From assembly GCA_958296005.1 (NCBI GenBank), contig CATQHQ010000002.1:1110501-1174500 (forward strand): a DNA stretch of 64,000 bases. The letters are read 5' to 3'. Each line of letters begins with the position of its first letter. Positions within the stretch are counted from its first letter, which is position 1. The DNA comes from Longimicrobiales bacterium (GTDB lineage: Bacteria; Gemmatimonadota; Gemmatimonadetes; Longimicrobiales; Gaopeijiaceae). The notes beneath the pieces were generated by a model. That model was not told the DNA's origin and made no database searches. It worked only from the letters and a program-made list of their open reading frames with translations. This document shows, piece after piece, positions 1 through 10,524 of the stretch. The translations under genes were made by a program, and so were the position numbers.

Positions 1-1207
1 CCCCCGTCAGAGCTCCCACCGCTACCTGGCAGCCGGGCGGCGGTCTGCCGCTGCGCTCGGCGACGAGCTCTTCCAGCCGTGCGGCTTGGCCGTCGTTGTC
101 GCAGAGGATCAGCGTGTCGGCGCCGTCCTTGGCCGCGTCTGCGAGGAACTCCCGGAGGCGGCGGGTGTCCCGGTCGATCAGCGGCGGCGGGGCCGTCGGG
201 ACGACGTGGGCGCCGACGTGCTCCTCCACGAACACGAGCCCGGGGAGCCGTCCCACGCGGTCCGCGAGGGCCTCGGGGGAAAGGAAGAGGTCGCCGGGCG
301 GCGTGGCCGGGTTGCCGTGGCGCCGTTCGTCGCGCCAGCGGTGGTCGGCGCGCCCCCAGGCGGCTCGGGCCTCCCGATCCCAGTCGTGAACGCCGACCTG
401 GACCAGCGTCGCGTCGTGGGGGAGGCGGTCCAGCAACGAGCAGCGGGTCGAGGCGGCGGTGGGGCCTTCGGTCGCGCCCACGCCATCTGCGCCTCGCTTG
501 AAGTCCACGGGCAGCACGTCGACCCGGTCCACGGTGTCGGTGGAGCGCTGGTTCAGGATGTCGAAGAGTCGGACGGACTCCACCTCGTCGCCCCAGAACT
601 CGACTCGGGCGGGGGCCGCCGCGCCGAAGGAGAAGAGATCGACGATGCCGCCCCGGACGGCGTAGCGGCCCACTTCCTCCACGACGGGTGCTCGCTGGAA
701 GCCGCGGGCCTCTAGAGCGGCGAGGAGGTCGTCGCGGGCCAGTTCCACGCCCGTCGCGACGGTGAAGCGAAGTCCCGCCAAGTCGTCGGGGATCGGGGCG
801 ACTTCCTGCAGGGCGCGACGGGTGGCCACCAGGACCCGCACCCGTCCGGCCAGAAGGGACTCGACGGCTTCCACGCGCTGGCCCGACACCTCGAAGCCGG
901 AACTCCCAGTCGCGTCCGCGTCGGTCGCGTCGTCGCGTTGCGGGTACTCGGCGACGGCGTCCGCGCCCAGCAGGGTTTCCAGGTCGGCCATGTGGGCTGC
1001 GGCCTGCCGTGGCGAGGAGGCCGCGACGACCCAGATCCGGTTGGGGAGCCGCCCTGCCAGAGCCGCCGCCACCACCAGCGGAAGGGAACCGGCGCAGCCC
1101 CCCACGGTTGTGGTCTGGCCGGGGCTCGGAAGGTCTCGTGCCAGGGCGTGAAAGGCGGGGGTGGCGGCTACGGCAGCCGCGACTGCGTGGGGCTCCCCGT
1201 CAGGCAC
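1..1207 (-). CDS. mfd: Transcription-repair coupling factor Mfd, N-terminal part (truncated by window edge)
   Basis: ATP-dependent translocase that removes RNA polymerase stalled at DNA lesions and recruits UvrA; only about 402 N-terminal codons are present and the gene leaves the window at position 1. The readable frame covers the UvrB-like N-terminal region, with stretches such as GGCAGSLPLVVAAALAG, VGRYAVRGGIVDLFSF and VEFWGDEVESVRLFDILNQRS, typical of Mfd domains 1-2. The helicase motifs lie outside the window. I chose GTG at 1207-1205 because the homologous frame opens there and it overlaps the stop of the upstream vWA gene by 8 bases, suggesting translational coupling. The frame has no stop before the window edge. 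The family assignment is firm; the exact start is not. Confidence 0.9.
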   Translation of the reverse strand, partial: MPDGEPHAVAAAVAATPAFHALARDLPSPGQTTTVGGCAGSLPLVVAAALAGRLPNRIWVVAASSPRQAAAHMADLETLLGADAVAEYPQRDDATDADATGSSGFEVSGQRVEAVESLLAGRVRVLVATRRALQEVAPIPDDLAGLRFTVATGVELARDDLLAALEARGFQRAPVVEEVGRYAVRGGIVDLFSFGAAAPARVEFWGDEVESVRLFDILNQRSTDTVDRVDVLPVDFKRGADGVGATEGPTAASTRCSLLDRLPHDATLVQVGVHDWDREARAAWGRADHRWRDERRHGNPATPPGDLFLSPEALADRVGRLPGLVFVEEHVGAHVVPTAPPPLIDRDTRRLREFLADAAKDGADTLILCDNDGQAARLEELVAERSGRPPPGCQVAVGALTG

Positions 1208-3137
1208 TGGACGGACGGAAGATCCTGGTGGAGGCGGCGATGCTGCTCTCCACCAGCAGCAGGACGAGGAGCAGGACCGCCAGGAAGCGCCACGGCTCGG
1301 GCCCTCGGCCTGCACGGAAGATCACGCCCGACCACGAGTCCGCGTCGCGCTCGACGGCGACCACCCCCGGGACCGCTTGGCGAAGGCCGCCCCTGTCGAT
1401 CGGCGCCAAGCTGGTCTCCGCGGCGGGGGCGTTGACGGCGAACGTCTCGACCACGCTGTCGCCGTCCAGGGCTCGGTAGAACCCGGCTACCGGCGTCGCC
1501 GGGAAGGGCTGGTCGCCGTCCACCGGGTGCTCTGCCCCGTCCGGGTCCCGGACGACCGAGGCCGTCGGAGGCGGGCGGACGGGATCGCCCGCCGAGACCC
1601 TGGCCAGCCCCGCGCCGCCCCCGGACCACCGGTCCACGGCCCACTCCAGCAAGGGCACCATCGCCGCCGACACTGGGAGCTCGCTCGACGCCTCGTCCAA
1701 AGGCGACGCCAGGAGGACGTAGGGTCCCGCCGGCGCGTCGCCCGTCACGAGCCATGGATCCCCGTTGGAGAACGTTGCCACGACCGTCGCCGCGCCGTCG
1801 TCCAGCGTCCCGCCGCCGCCCGCCGGCTCCACGTCGAAGTAGCGGGAAACGGACAGCCCCTCCAGCTCCACGGGAAGTTCGGTCCCGGCCAGCCGCGCCG
1901 CGCCGCCGCCCCTGATGGCGTACCGGAAGGGGATCCCCGCCTCGGCCAGTCGGCGGTTCAGCGCCGGCAGGCGCGCCGCGTCGGACACCGGAAACACGAA
2001 GGCGGCTTGGTCCGGGCGTCGCTGCTCCAGCCCTTGGCCTCCGGCGCTGACCAGCGTCGTCGCCCGCGCCGGGCTCTCCAGCACGATCCGCCGGTTCTCC
2101 GCCAGCACCGCCGCCGCCTCCGCAACGAACAGCGGAGCGTCTCCCAGCACGGCCACCGGCGTCGGCTCCCGCACCGCGAAGGAGAAGTAGTAGCGGTCGT
2201 CGGCGGTCAGGGGGTCGGGGTCGATCTCGGCCCATCCCTCCACTCGCCCGCTGGGGAACGGTCCCGCCGGAATCCGAACCGTGGCCCCCGCCGGCGTCCG
2301 CGCCGCGCCCCGCACCAGCCCGTTCACGTACAGCCGAACGCCCAAAGTGTCTCCCGGCGTCCCGCCCGCCACCGTCACCGCCGCCTCGGTCCGCCGTCCC
2401 GCAAGGGGCGCCAGCCCGCCGCCGAAGACGACCCCCGCGATCCCTCGGTTGATCCGCTCCTCCGCCGGCGCCCCGAACACCACCACCGGCACGTCGTCCG
2501 CGGGGCCGCTCCCGCTCCCGCCGGCGCCCGCGCCCGCTCCCGCGAAGGCCGTGGCCTGCAAGTCCGTGATCAGGTGGACTTCTCGCGCCGGCAGGTCGCT
2601 CTGGGCCACCAGCGCCCGCGCCCGCGCCACCGCCCGGATCAGGTCGCCCCGCCCGTGACTGGGCTGCGTCTCGTCGATCGCCGAGAGGGCCTGCGCCGCA
2701 TTCCCGGGCGTCGTCGCCTCCCACGGCGTCCCGGCCCGAATCACCCAGATGACGTCGTCCGGTCCCGCCCCGCCCGCGCTTGTCCGCGCGACGGCCTTCA
2801 GCGCGTCCAGCCGTCGCCGCCCGTCCTCGACGACCGTCGTGCTGAGGGAGTTGTCGATCACCACGGCCAGGGCGGTGGGCTCATGGCTCGTCCCCGGCCC
2901 CGGGAAGTGCGCCCGCGCGCCAAGCAGGACCAGCAGCACGACCGCGGCCGCCCGCAGGAGCAGAAGGAGCAGCTGCTGGGTGCGGATCTGCCGCGACCGC
3001 TCGCGCTCGGTCCGAAGCAGGTAGCGGATCGCCGGGAAGGTGAACGTCTTGCTCTCCCTGCGGTAGAACAGATGCAGGAAGATCGGCACCGCCACCGCCA
3101 ACCCGGCCAGCAGGAAGACCGGGTTCAGGAAGCCCAT
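1200..3137 (-). CDS. BatA-like membrane protein with vWA-type domain
   Basis: 645 aa. The N-terminus matches the aerotolerance-regulator BatA N-terminal domain: a first membrane segment (FLLAGLAVAVPIFLHLF), a YRRES-type linker and a second membrane segment (LLLLLLRAAAVVLLVLLGA). A von Willebrand A-like region follows with the metal-site motif VVIDNSLST (D-x-S-x-S), then a long extracytoplasmic beta-rich region and a C-terminal membrane helix (FLAVLLLVLLLVESSIAAS). Such proteins usually work with a DUF58 protein and a MoxR ATPase in envelope or stress functions; the biochemical role is not settled. It lies 37 bases after the DUF58 gene and overlaps mfd, so the three look co-transcribed. No good Shine-Dalgarno is visible at the ATG. 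Confidence 0.85.
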   Translation of the reverse strand: MGFLNPVFLLAGLAVAVPIFLHLFYRRESKTFTFPAIRYLLRTERERSRQIRTQQLLLLLLRAAAVVLLVLLGARAHFPGPGTSHEPTALAVVIDNSLSTTVVEDGRRRLDALKAVARTSAGGAGPDDVIWVIRAGTPWEATTPGNAAQALSAIDETQPSHGRGDLIRAVARARALVAQSDLPAREVHLITDLQATAFAGAGAGAGGSGSGPADDVPVVVFGAPAEERINRGIAGVVFGGGLAPLAGRRTEAAVTVAGGTPGDTLGVRLYVNGLVRGAARTPAGATVRIPAGPFPSGRVEGWAEIDPDPLTADDRYYFSFAVREPTPVAVLGDAPLFVAEAAAVLAENRRIVLESPARATTLVSAGGQGLEQRRPDQAAFVFPVSDAARLPALNRRLAEAGIPFRYAIRGGGAARLAGTELPVELEGLSVSRYFDVEPAGGGGTLDDGAATVVATFSNGDPWLVTGDAPAGPYVLLASPLDEASSELPVSAAMVPLLEWAVDRWSGGGAGLARVSAGDPVRPPPTASVVRDPDGAEHPVDGDQPFPATPVAGFYRALDGDSVVETFAVNAPAAETSLAPIDRGGLRQAVPGVVAVERDADSWSGVIFRAGRGPEPWRFLAVLLLVLLLVESSIAASTRIFRPSSA

Positions 3138-3174
3138 GGAAGCCGGCTCGGGGCGCGATCGCCGATGAGGAACG

Positions 3175-4104
3175 TCAAGGGAGCCGCTGGCGCTTCCACA
3201 GGTAGAGCCGAAGCGCCCGAGAAAGGGGCTCGTCGGTTCCGATCGTCGAGTACGCGATCCCCCGGCTGGTCAGCTTGGTCGTCCACTCCGCCACGGCGTC
3301 CTCGACGGCCTGCTGGTACTGGCGCCGCATGTCCGCCACCGACACCTGAAGGGACTCGCCGGTCTCCGGGTCCACGAACCGCGTCTCGCCGGTCGTGGGG
3401 AGGTCTCTCTCGCCCGGGTCCACCAAGTGGAAGACCAGCACTTCATGGCCCGTGTGCTGAAGGTAGGCGAGCGCCTTGGCCGTCTCGGCCGGCTCGACCA
3501 GCAGGTCCGAGAGCAGGATGACCAAGCCCTTGCGCTTGAGTCGCATCGCCACCTTGCGGATCGCCGACTCGGCGTCGGTCCGCCCGCCGCTTTCGAGGGC
3601 GTTCAGGTGCTGCAGGAGCATTCGCCAGTGGACCTTGCCCCCTCGCGCCCGGATCTGCCGCACGATCTTCTCGTGGAACGCCATCAGGCCCACGATGTCG
3701 CCCTGGCGAACCAGGATCAGCGACAACGCCGCCGCCAAGTGCTTGGCGTACCACAGCTTCGACGGCAGACCGGAGCGCGACGACCAGGCCATCGACTCGC
3801 TCACGTCGATCAGCATGTAGGCGCGAAGGTTCGTCTCCTCCTCGTACTGCTTGACGTAGAAGCGGTCGGAGCGAGCGAACATCCGCCAGTCCAGCGTCCG
3901 CAGGTCGTCCCCCGGCTGATAGGCCCGCAGCTCGGCGAACTCAGCCGAGAAGCCCCGGTTGGGCGACCGGTGAAGGCCCAGCAGGAAGCCGTGGACCACC
4001 TGGCGGGCGACGATGTCGATCCCTCCGAGCTGCACCAGCGTCGCCGGGTCCAGCAGGTCCGTGCGTCGGTCGAGGTGCGGCGAAACCGTTTCGTTCGTGG
4101 CCAT
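3175..4104 (-). CDS. DUF58 domain-containing protein
   Basis: 309 aa from the chosen ATG at 4104. An upstream in-frame ATG at 4188 would add 28 residues of low-complexity sequence, whereas MATNETV begins shortly before the conserved LLDPATLVQLGGIDIVARQVVHGF start of DUF58 proteins. The DUF58 core is clear: ELRAYQPGDDLRTLDWRMFARSDRFYVKQYEEE, followed by a vWA-like fold with LIDVSESM (D-x-S-x-S). DUF58 proteins are cytosolic partners of MoxR AAA+ ATPases. The usual moxR gene is not found upstream; that side carries a gene remnant and an unrelated ATPase instead. First gene of the minus-strand batA-mfd run. Confidence 0.87.
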   Translation of the reverse strand: MATNETVSPHLDRRTDLLDPATLVQLGGIDIVARQVVHGFLLGLHRSPNRGFSAEFAELRAYQPGDDLRTLDWRMFARSDRFYVKQYEEETNLRAYMLIDVSESMAWSSRSGLPSKLWYAKHLAAALSLILVRQGDIVGLMAFHEKIVRQIRARGGKVHWRMLLQHLNALESGGRTDAESAIRKVAMRLKRKGLVILLSDLLVEPAETAKALAYLQHTGHEVLVFHLVDPGERDLPTTGETRFVDPETGESLQVSVADMRRQYQQAVEDAVAEWTTKLTSRGIAYSTIGTDEPLSRALRLYLWKRQRLP

Positions 4105-4429
4105 GGGACCTTGAATGTGGCCGAAATCGGGGGCGGGGAACAGTAGGGGATCGCCTCGCTGGCGGGTCTGCGCCGGTGGCGTCCACATAGCCCGCCGGAC
4201 CGGGTCCCATCAAGAAATGCGCCAGTCCCACTCAGCCATTCGCGTACTGTCGCCCAGCGGCGATCATTCCCACGTAGCAGTCTCTGGACCCTCTTCGAGC
4301 GGTGCGCCGCTCGCTCATCCCTCCGGACTTCAGCTTGGTGCCGCCATGTCGATTCCGATCTTTGCGCCTAGCCGACTCGTCCAGCGGCCACCTGCGCCGC
4401 TTCCGCTGGCGGCGGCCGCCCTTCTCGCG
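4105..4429. other. Gene-poor stretch with no recognisable feature
   Basis: About 325 bases upstream of the DUF58 gene. An open frame runs through it into the hydrolase remnant, but its translation is arginine- and serine-rich low complexity with no family resemblance. The promoter of the minus-strand DUF58-batA-mfd run must lie here or just inside, but I cannot point to convincing -35 and -10 boxes. Confidence 0.5.
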
Positions 4430-4603
4430 TACGGCTGGTCGGTCGCCGCCGACGGCTCCTATTCTCACAGCGGGTCGGACGGCACCAGCGCCTTCGTGGA
4501 CCCGTCGCGAGGCTTGGTCGTGCTGGTGTTCACCCAGACGCCGCGTGGCCGAAATCCCGTGAGCCGCTTTCGAGAATTGGTGAAGTTGGCCCTGAAGGGT
4601 TGA
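4430..4603 (+). pseudogene. C-terminal remnant of a serine beta-lactamase-like hydrolase
   Basis: The frame ending at the TGA at 4601-4603 reads YGWSVAADGSYSHSGSDG, then AFVDPSRGLVVLVFTQ, matching the C-terminal end of class C beta-lactamase/serine hydrolase family members (the H-x-G strand, then T-x-x-x-V-D-P-x-x-x-L-V). The last ~58 residues look intact down to a natural stop. Everything upstream is unrelated, so the nucleophile Ser-x-x-Lys motif and the Tyr-x-Asn motif are missing. A complete protein would be 350 aa or more. I read this as a leftover of a deleted gene; the open frame extends upstream to 4115 but that part is not family sequence. Confidence 0.6.
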
Positions 4604-4731
4604 ACGAGGCCTGCGGCGGCGAGGCCCCCGAGGTGCTGGGGTCCCGGGTTCGCCGGTGACGGCGTCGCCGATGAAACCAGCCGATGGAAGAACGAGGACG
4701 CTCCTGACCGCGCAGGCCATGCGTACCAATC

Positions 4732-4746
4732 GGAAATATCATTTCC
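4732..4746. promoter_or_regulatory. 15-bp palindrome upstream of the ATPase gene
   Basis: GGAAATATCATTTCC, with 6-bp perfect arms around ATC, in a short AT-rich pocket of otherwise very GC-rich DNA. It lies 157 bases before the chosen GTG of the ATPase and just before the tandem copies of that gene's 5' end. It could be an operator or part of a promoter; no clear -35/-10 pair accompanies it. Confidence 0.3.
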
Positions 4747-4751
4747 AATCC

Positions 4752-4940
4752 GTGCATACGACCGCCCCAGCGCTGGGACCACGTCCGCACCTCAACGAAG
4801 GCGTCAGCCGACCGCTGGAGCTCGCTGCGCATGATCGCCCAAGCCCGCGGACCACACCTGCACCTCGACGAAGGCGTCGGCCAGCGGCCAGTGCCCGCTG
4901 CACGTGATCGCTCGAACCCTCGGACCGCACCTGCGCCATG
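4752..4940 (+). repeat. 73-bp imperfect tandem repeats of the ATPase gene 5' end
   Basis: Copies begin GGACC at 4776, 4849 and 4922, an exact 73-base period. Copies A and B share most bases over their length (for example cacctcRacgaaggcgtcRgcc), and the third runs into the true gene. A weaker fourth partial copy precedes A from about 4752. Each unit carries a start-like triplet followed by ATCGC (ATG at 4831, GTG at 4904), so the 5' coding end of the gene has been copied. Because 73 is not a multiple of 3, the copies are in different frames, and the earlier ones do not extend the protein. Confidence 0.75.
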
Positions 4941-6118
4941 CCGCCAGCCGGTCGCCGGTCGTGGTCCTGACCGGTCCGCGCGAGTCCGGGAAGACGACCC
5001 TCTCCCGGGCGTGCTTCCCCGACCACGAGCATGTGAACTTGGAGCGGCTCGACGTTCGAGAGTTCGCCGAGACGGATCCGAAGGGCTTTCTGGCGCAACA
5101 CGCCGGCCCCGTGATCCTCGACGAAGCTCAGCTCGTCCCGAGCCTCTTCTCGTACTTGCAGGCAAAGGTGGACGACGATCCGACGCCAGGCCGGTTCGTG
5201 CTCGTCGGATCGCACTTCGGTTTGATCAAGACCATCGGCCAGTCCCTCGCGGGCCGTGCGGCCACGCTCAACTTGCTACCCTTGAGCTTGGAGGAAACGC
5301 GGCGCTTTCCCCCGGAGACCGGTTCGTCATCAGCCGAGGGCGGCCGGGCGTCCACCGACGACCTGTGGACCACTGTCTGGACCGGCGGCTACCCGCGCAT
5401 CCACGACCAACAGCTGCCTGCCGCAGAATGGCTGGCCGACTACGCCGAGGCCTATGTCCAGCGCGATGTGCGCCAAGCGTTCCGGGCGACCCACTTGCCG
5501 AGGTTCGTCAGCTTCATGCGCTTGGCCGCCGGGCGCGCGGCCCGAGAACTGAATCTGTCGTCGCTAGGGTCGGACGTGGGCGTGGCGCATCCCACGATTC
5601 GCGTGTGGCTGTCGCTTCTCGAAGCTGGTTTCCTCGTCTTCCGAGCGCCGCCGTGGCGGCCGCGTTTGCGCAAGCGGTTCGTCAAGACGCCCAAGTTGTA
5701 CTTCGTGGATTCGGGACTCGCCTGCCACCTGCTGGGGATTCGCGACCCCGACCAGTTGCGCGTCCATCCGCTGCGGGGTGCGCTGTTCGAAAGCTGGTGC
5801 GCGTCGGAGATCATCAAGGCCCGCGCCCACCGGGGCGAGGCGAACCGCCTCTTCCACCTTCGCGAGGTCCGTGGCCTGAAGCTGGACCTGCTGGTGGAGA
5901 CCGCCCGCCACATCATCGCCGTGGAGACTATGTCCGGCGCCACCGTCATGTTCGGCTTCCCCCGGCCGCTGGACCCGTTCCCCGAGCACGCCCAGCACGT
6001 CAACCCCCACTTGTCGCTTGCCACCCGCATCGTGCACGGCGGCAACGACCGGCTCCACAGTCGCGGCGCGACGGAAGTCGTCCCTTGGTCGGCCATTCAG
6101 GACGTGCAGTGGGTTTGA
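4904..6118 (+). CDS. AAA_14/DUF4143 family ATPase
   Basis: 404 aa. The N-terminal AAA domain has Walker A GPRESGKT (residues 24-31) and Walker B VILDEAQ (70-76); the C-terminal DUF4143 region resembles the restriction-endonuclease-like fold (FESWCASEII, then LKLDLLVETARHIIAVE). Proteins of this type are widespread, sporadically distributed and of unknown role; many behave as mobile accessory genes, and some have been suggested as parts of toxin-antitoxin or defence loci. GTG at 4904 is chosen because MIARTLGPHL directly precedes the ATPase fold; an ATG 73 bases earlier is a tandem copy in another frame. Its neighbours (a gene remnant and tandem repeats) suggest an insertion between the DUF58 and clpB regions. 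The gene is intact. Confidence 0.82.
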   Translation: MIARTLGPHLRHAASRSPVVVLTGPRESGKTTLSRACFPDHEHVNLERLDVREFAETDPKGFLAQHAGPVILDEAQLVPSLFSYLQAKVDDDPTPGRFVLVGSHFGLIKTIGQSLAGRAATLNLLPLSLEETRRFPPETGSSSAEGGRASTDDLWTTVWTGGYPRIHDQQLPAAEWLADYAEAYVQRDVRQAFRATHLPRFVSFMRLAAGRAARELNLSSLGSDVGVAHPTIRVWLSLLEAGFLVFRAPPWRPRLRKRFVKTPKLYFVDSGLACHLLGIRDPDQLRVHPLRGALFESWCASEIIKARAHRGEANRLFHLREVRGLKLDLLVETARHIIAVETMSGATVMFGFPRPLDPFPEHAQHVNPHLSLATRIVHGGNDRLHSRGATEVVPWSAIQDVQWV

Positions 6119-6267
6119 GCGATGAAGAGGTCGCGACTGCTCGGTCTCCCGCGTTGACCACTGTGACCGGACTGCGGTCGGGGTGATCGTGCCTGTGGTT
6201 CCCCCGCAACCATGGCCCGTTTCTTTCATCTCCATAGCGGGGGACGGGTCGAACGACCCGGGCGAAC

Positions 6268-6353
6268 CTGCCGAATTGGCAGACGCCTGCCAAAATGGCA
6301 GACCCGACGACGCCGGGCCGTCGCGCTCGACCCAAGACCTGCCAAAATGGCAG
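6268..6353 (+). promoter_or_regulatory. Three copies of a 15-bp palindrome before clpB (candidate operator)
   Basis: CTGCCGAATTGGCAG at 6268-6282, CTGCCAAAATGGCAG at 6287-6301 and the same sequence at 6339-6353. The arms CTGCCA/TGGCAG are conserved around a short A-rich centre. The first two are 19 bases apart, close to two helical turns; the third is 52 bases on and ends 33 bases before the clpB start. It is not the CIRCE element of HrcA nor the HAIR element of HspR as I know them. The position suggests a regulator of a heat-shock gene, but the protein that binds is unknown. Confidence 0.6.
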
Positions 6354-6385
6354 GCCCGAAGGGTTGAACGACCAGGAATAAGGAG

Positions 6386-8995
<2,610 letters not shown>

Positions 8996-9101
8996 CCCAA
9001 GGCGATGACCAGAAGATGACCGGCGGCGTGCAAGATTGCCCCCGTCGGTCGGAACCGAACCGGCCTCCGTTCCCCCCTTTTAAGCAAGCTGGAGATCGGT
9101 C

Positions 9102-9629
9102 ATGGCGCGAATCGGAGTGGTCGGGCGGTGGGGGTTGTTCGCCTCGGCCGTTGTCGCGGCCTCGGCGTTCGCAGGGTGCGGCGGGGCGACGATGCCGCCG
9201 CTGGCGGTGCAGGACCCGCCGCCCGGCCCGTCGCAGGCCGTCGAGTCGTTCCTGGAGGCGGCCGCACTCCGGGACCTGTCGGAGATGGCCCGTTCGTTCG
9301 GCACGTCCAACGGCCCGGTCGCCGAGACCGGCGGCACTGCCGGCTGTGCCCTGCGCAAGGTGGGTTCGTGGGTTGGGATCGGGGAGGCGTGCCCGCGCTG
9401 GTCCGACGTCGAGCTTCGCATGGACCTGATGGCCGCGATCCTGGCCCCCTCGGCCTACCGCGTGCGTGCCGAGGAGCAGGTCGCCGGCAGGGAAGACCCG
9501 ACCGTTCGGGTCCTCGTGGACGTGACCGTGGGAGGGCGCGAGGTGCCGGGGGTCCCCTTCGTCGTGGTCCTGGCCCGGGACGGCTCGTGGCTGGTGCAGC
9601 AGGTCGAGTTGGAGCGCCTGACCGGATGA
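9102..9629 (+). CDS. Hypothetical lipoprotein
   Basis: 175 aa. The N-terminus has a basic start, a hydrophobic stretch (GLFASAVVAASAFA) and a lipobox-like end AGC followed by GG, so export and lipid attachment are likely. A short proline-rich linker leads to a compact domain (PSQAVESFLEAAALRDLSEMARSFG, then RVLVDVTVGGREVPGVPFVVVLARDGSWLVQQVEL) that looks like a small SnoaL/NTF2-like or lumazine-binding-like fold, with a final strand typical of 'DGSWLV' proteins. That fold reading is tentative and I do not recognise the family. GGAG sits nine bases before the ATG. Convergent with the epimerase gene. Confidence 0.65.
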   Translation: MARIGVVGRWGLFASAVVAASAFAGCGGATMPPLAVQDPPPGPSQAVESFLEAAALRDLSEMARSFGTSNGPVAETGGTAGCALRKVGSWVGIGEACPRWSDVELRMDLMAAILAPSAYRVRAEEQVAGREDPTVRVLVDVTVGGREVPGVPFVVVLARDGSWLVQQVELERLTG

Positions 9630-9651
9630 CCGCCGCCGCCGTCGCCCCCTA

Positions 9652-10059
9652 CTACTTCTGCACCAGCTCTATCAGCACTCCGCCCGTGGACCGGGGATGC
9701 AGGAACGCGATCGGGTGTCCGTCCCGTCCCGTCGTCGGCTCGGGCGAAGTGAACTCGCACCCGTCCGCCGCCAGCTTCTTCATCAGCGCCGCCACGTCGT
9801 CGGTTCGGTAGGCCACGTGGTGCAGTCCCGGCCCGCGTCGGTCCAGAAACCGGGCGACTCCAGTGCCCGCGTCGACGGGGACGATCACCTCCAGGTTGCC
9901 GAGGAAGCGCACCTCCACCCCCTGGACCTCCACCCGCTCCGGCGCCGTGGCCGTGGCGCCCGTGAGCCTCTCCAGCAGAGGCAGCACGTCGTCGAACGAA
10001 CGGGCGGCGACCGCCACGTGGTCGAGCGTCAAGTCGGCAAGCGTGCTCTCGGCGCTCAT
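9652..10059 (-). CDS. mce: Methylmalonyl-CoA epimerase
   Basis: 135 aa. Interconverts (R)- and (S)-methylmalonyl-CoA in the propionyl-CoA pathway, in the cytosol. It is a VOC/glyoxalase-fold protein with two beta-alpha-beta-beta-beta modules: LDHVAVAARSFDDVLPLLERLTG at the N-terminus and the family signature GPGLHHVAYRTDDV in the second half, ending HPRSTGGVLIELVQK. The metal ligands expected for the family (His in LDHVA, His in LHHVAY, Glu in LIELV) are present. No mutase or carboxylase subunit is adjacent, so it is an orphan copy here. Divergent from trxA, convergent with the lipoprotein gene. Confidence 0.92.
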   Translation of the reverse strand: MSAESTLADLTLDHVAVAARSFDDVLPLLERLTGATATAPERVEVQGVEVRFLGNLEVIVPVDAGTGVARFLDRRGPGLHHVAYRTDDVAALMKKLAADGCEFTSPEPTTGRDGHPIAFLHPRSTGGVLIELVQK

Positions 10060-10099
10060 GGCGCGGCTCCTCCGGGGGGTCGTCGGGCGTAAACGGCTC

Positions 10100-10124
10100 G
10101 CGAATCGGTTAGCTTACGATACGC
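10100..10124 (+). promoter_or_regulatory. Inverted repeat with possible -10 box between mce and trxA
   Basis: GCGAATCG and CGATACGC form arms matching at 7 of 8 positions around a 9-base centre. A TACGAT at 10115-10120 could be a -10 for trxA, 51 bases before its ATG, overlapping the right arm. I see no good -35. The repeat sits in the 112-base divergent gap and could control either gene. Confidence 0.35.
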
Positions 10125-10171
10125 AATCCGAACAACCACGCGCCGGCCCAAACCGGTCGAGGGAGGGAACC

Positions 10172-10504
10172 ATGGCGGACAGCACGAACGTACTGACGGT
10201 CACGGACGACAACTTCGCGGCAGAGATCGAGGGTCACGACGGTCTCGCTCTAGTGGACTTCTGGGCAGAGTGGTGCGGCCCATGCAGGATGGTGGGCCCG
10301 GTGGTCGCCGACTTGGCAGACGAATACGCGGGCCGGGTCCGGGTGGGCAAGCTGGACGTGGACACGAATCAGCCCACGTCGATCCGCTTCGGGGTTCGGT
10401 CGATCCCGACGATCCTCTTCTTCAAGGAGGGCGCGCCCGTGGACACGGTGGTCGGGGCGGTGCCGAAGGCCGTGCTGAAGCGGAAGATCGAACAGCACCT
10501 CTGA
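10172..10504 (+). CDS. trxA: Thioredoxin
   Basis: 110 aa, the normal length. Cytosolic disulfide reductase. The active site WCGPC is at residues 34-38 within [25 protein letters not shown]; the cis-proline loop RSIPTILFF and the C-terminal helix are present. ATG 10172 is preceded by a strong GGGAGGG. A longer upstream open frame to 9863 crosses the mce gene and is not family sequence. The next gene, rsmI, starts 20 bases after its stop, so it likely heads the long run of closely packed genes to 21298. Confidence 0.96.
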   Translation: MADSTNVLTVTDDNFAAEIEGHDGLALVDFWAEWCGPCRMVGPVVADLADEYAGRVRVGKLDVDTNQPTSIRFGVRSIPTILFFKEGAPVDTVVGAVPKAVLKRKIEQHL

Positions 10505-10524
10505 TACGCGGGGGAGCGGCTGAC

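Noticed and set aside
86..715. Open frames on the plus strand over the first kilobase
   Set aside because: They are antisense to mfd, whose minus-strand translation shows clear family motifs through the same bases.
4904..6118. The DUF4143 ATPase as a defence-system gene
   Set aside because: No partner nuclease, toxin or antitoxin gene sits next to it, so I report it only as an accessory ATPase.
4831..6186. An open frame of 451 codons beginning at the earlier ATG of the 73-bp repeats
   Set aside because: It reads the ATPase region in the wrong frame and lacks Walker motifs. The GTG at 4904 gives the family protein.
8996..9101. A terminator after clpB (GGTCGG and CCGAACC followed by CCTTTT)
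   Set aside because: The stem has a bulge and the T run is short. It is not good enough to call.
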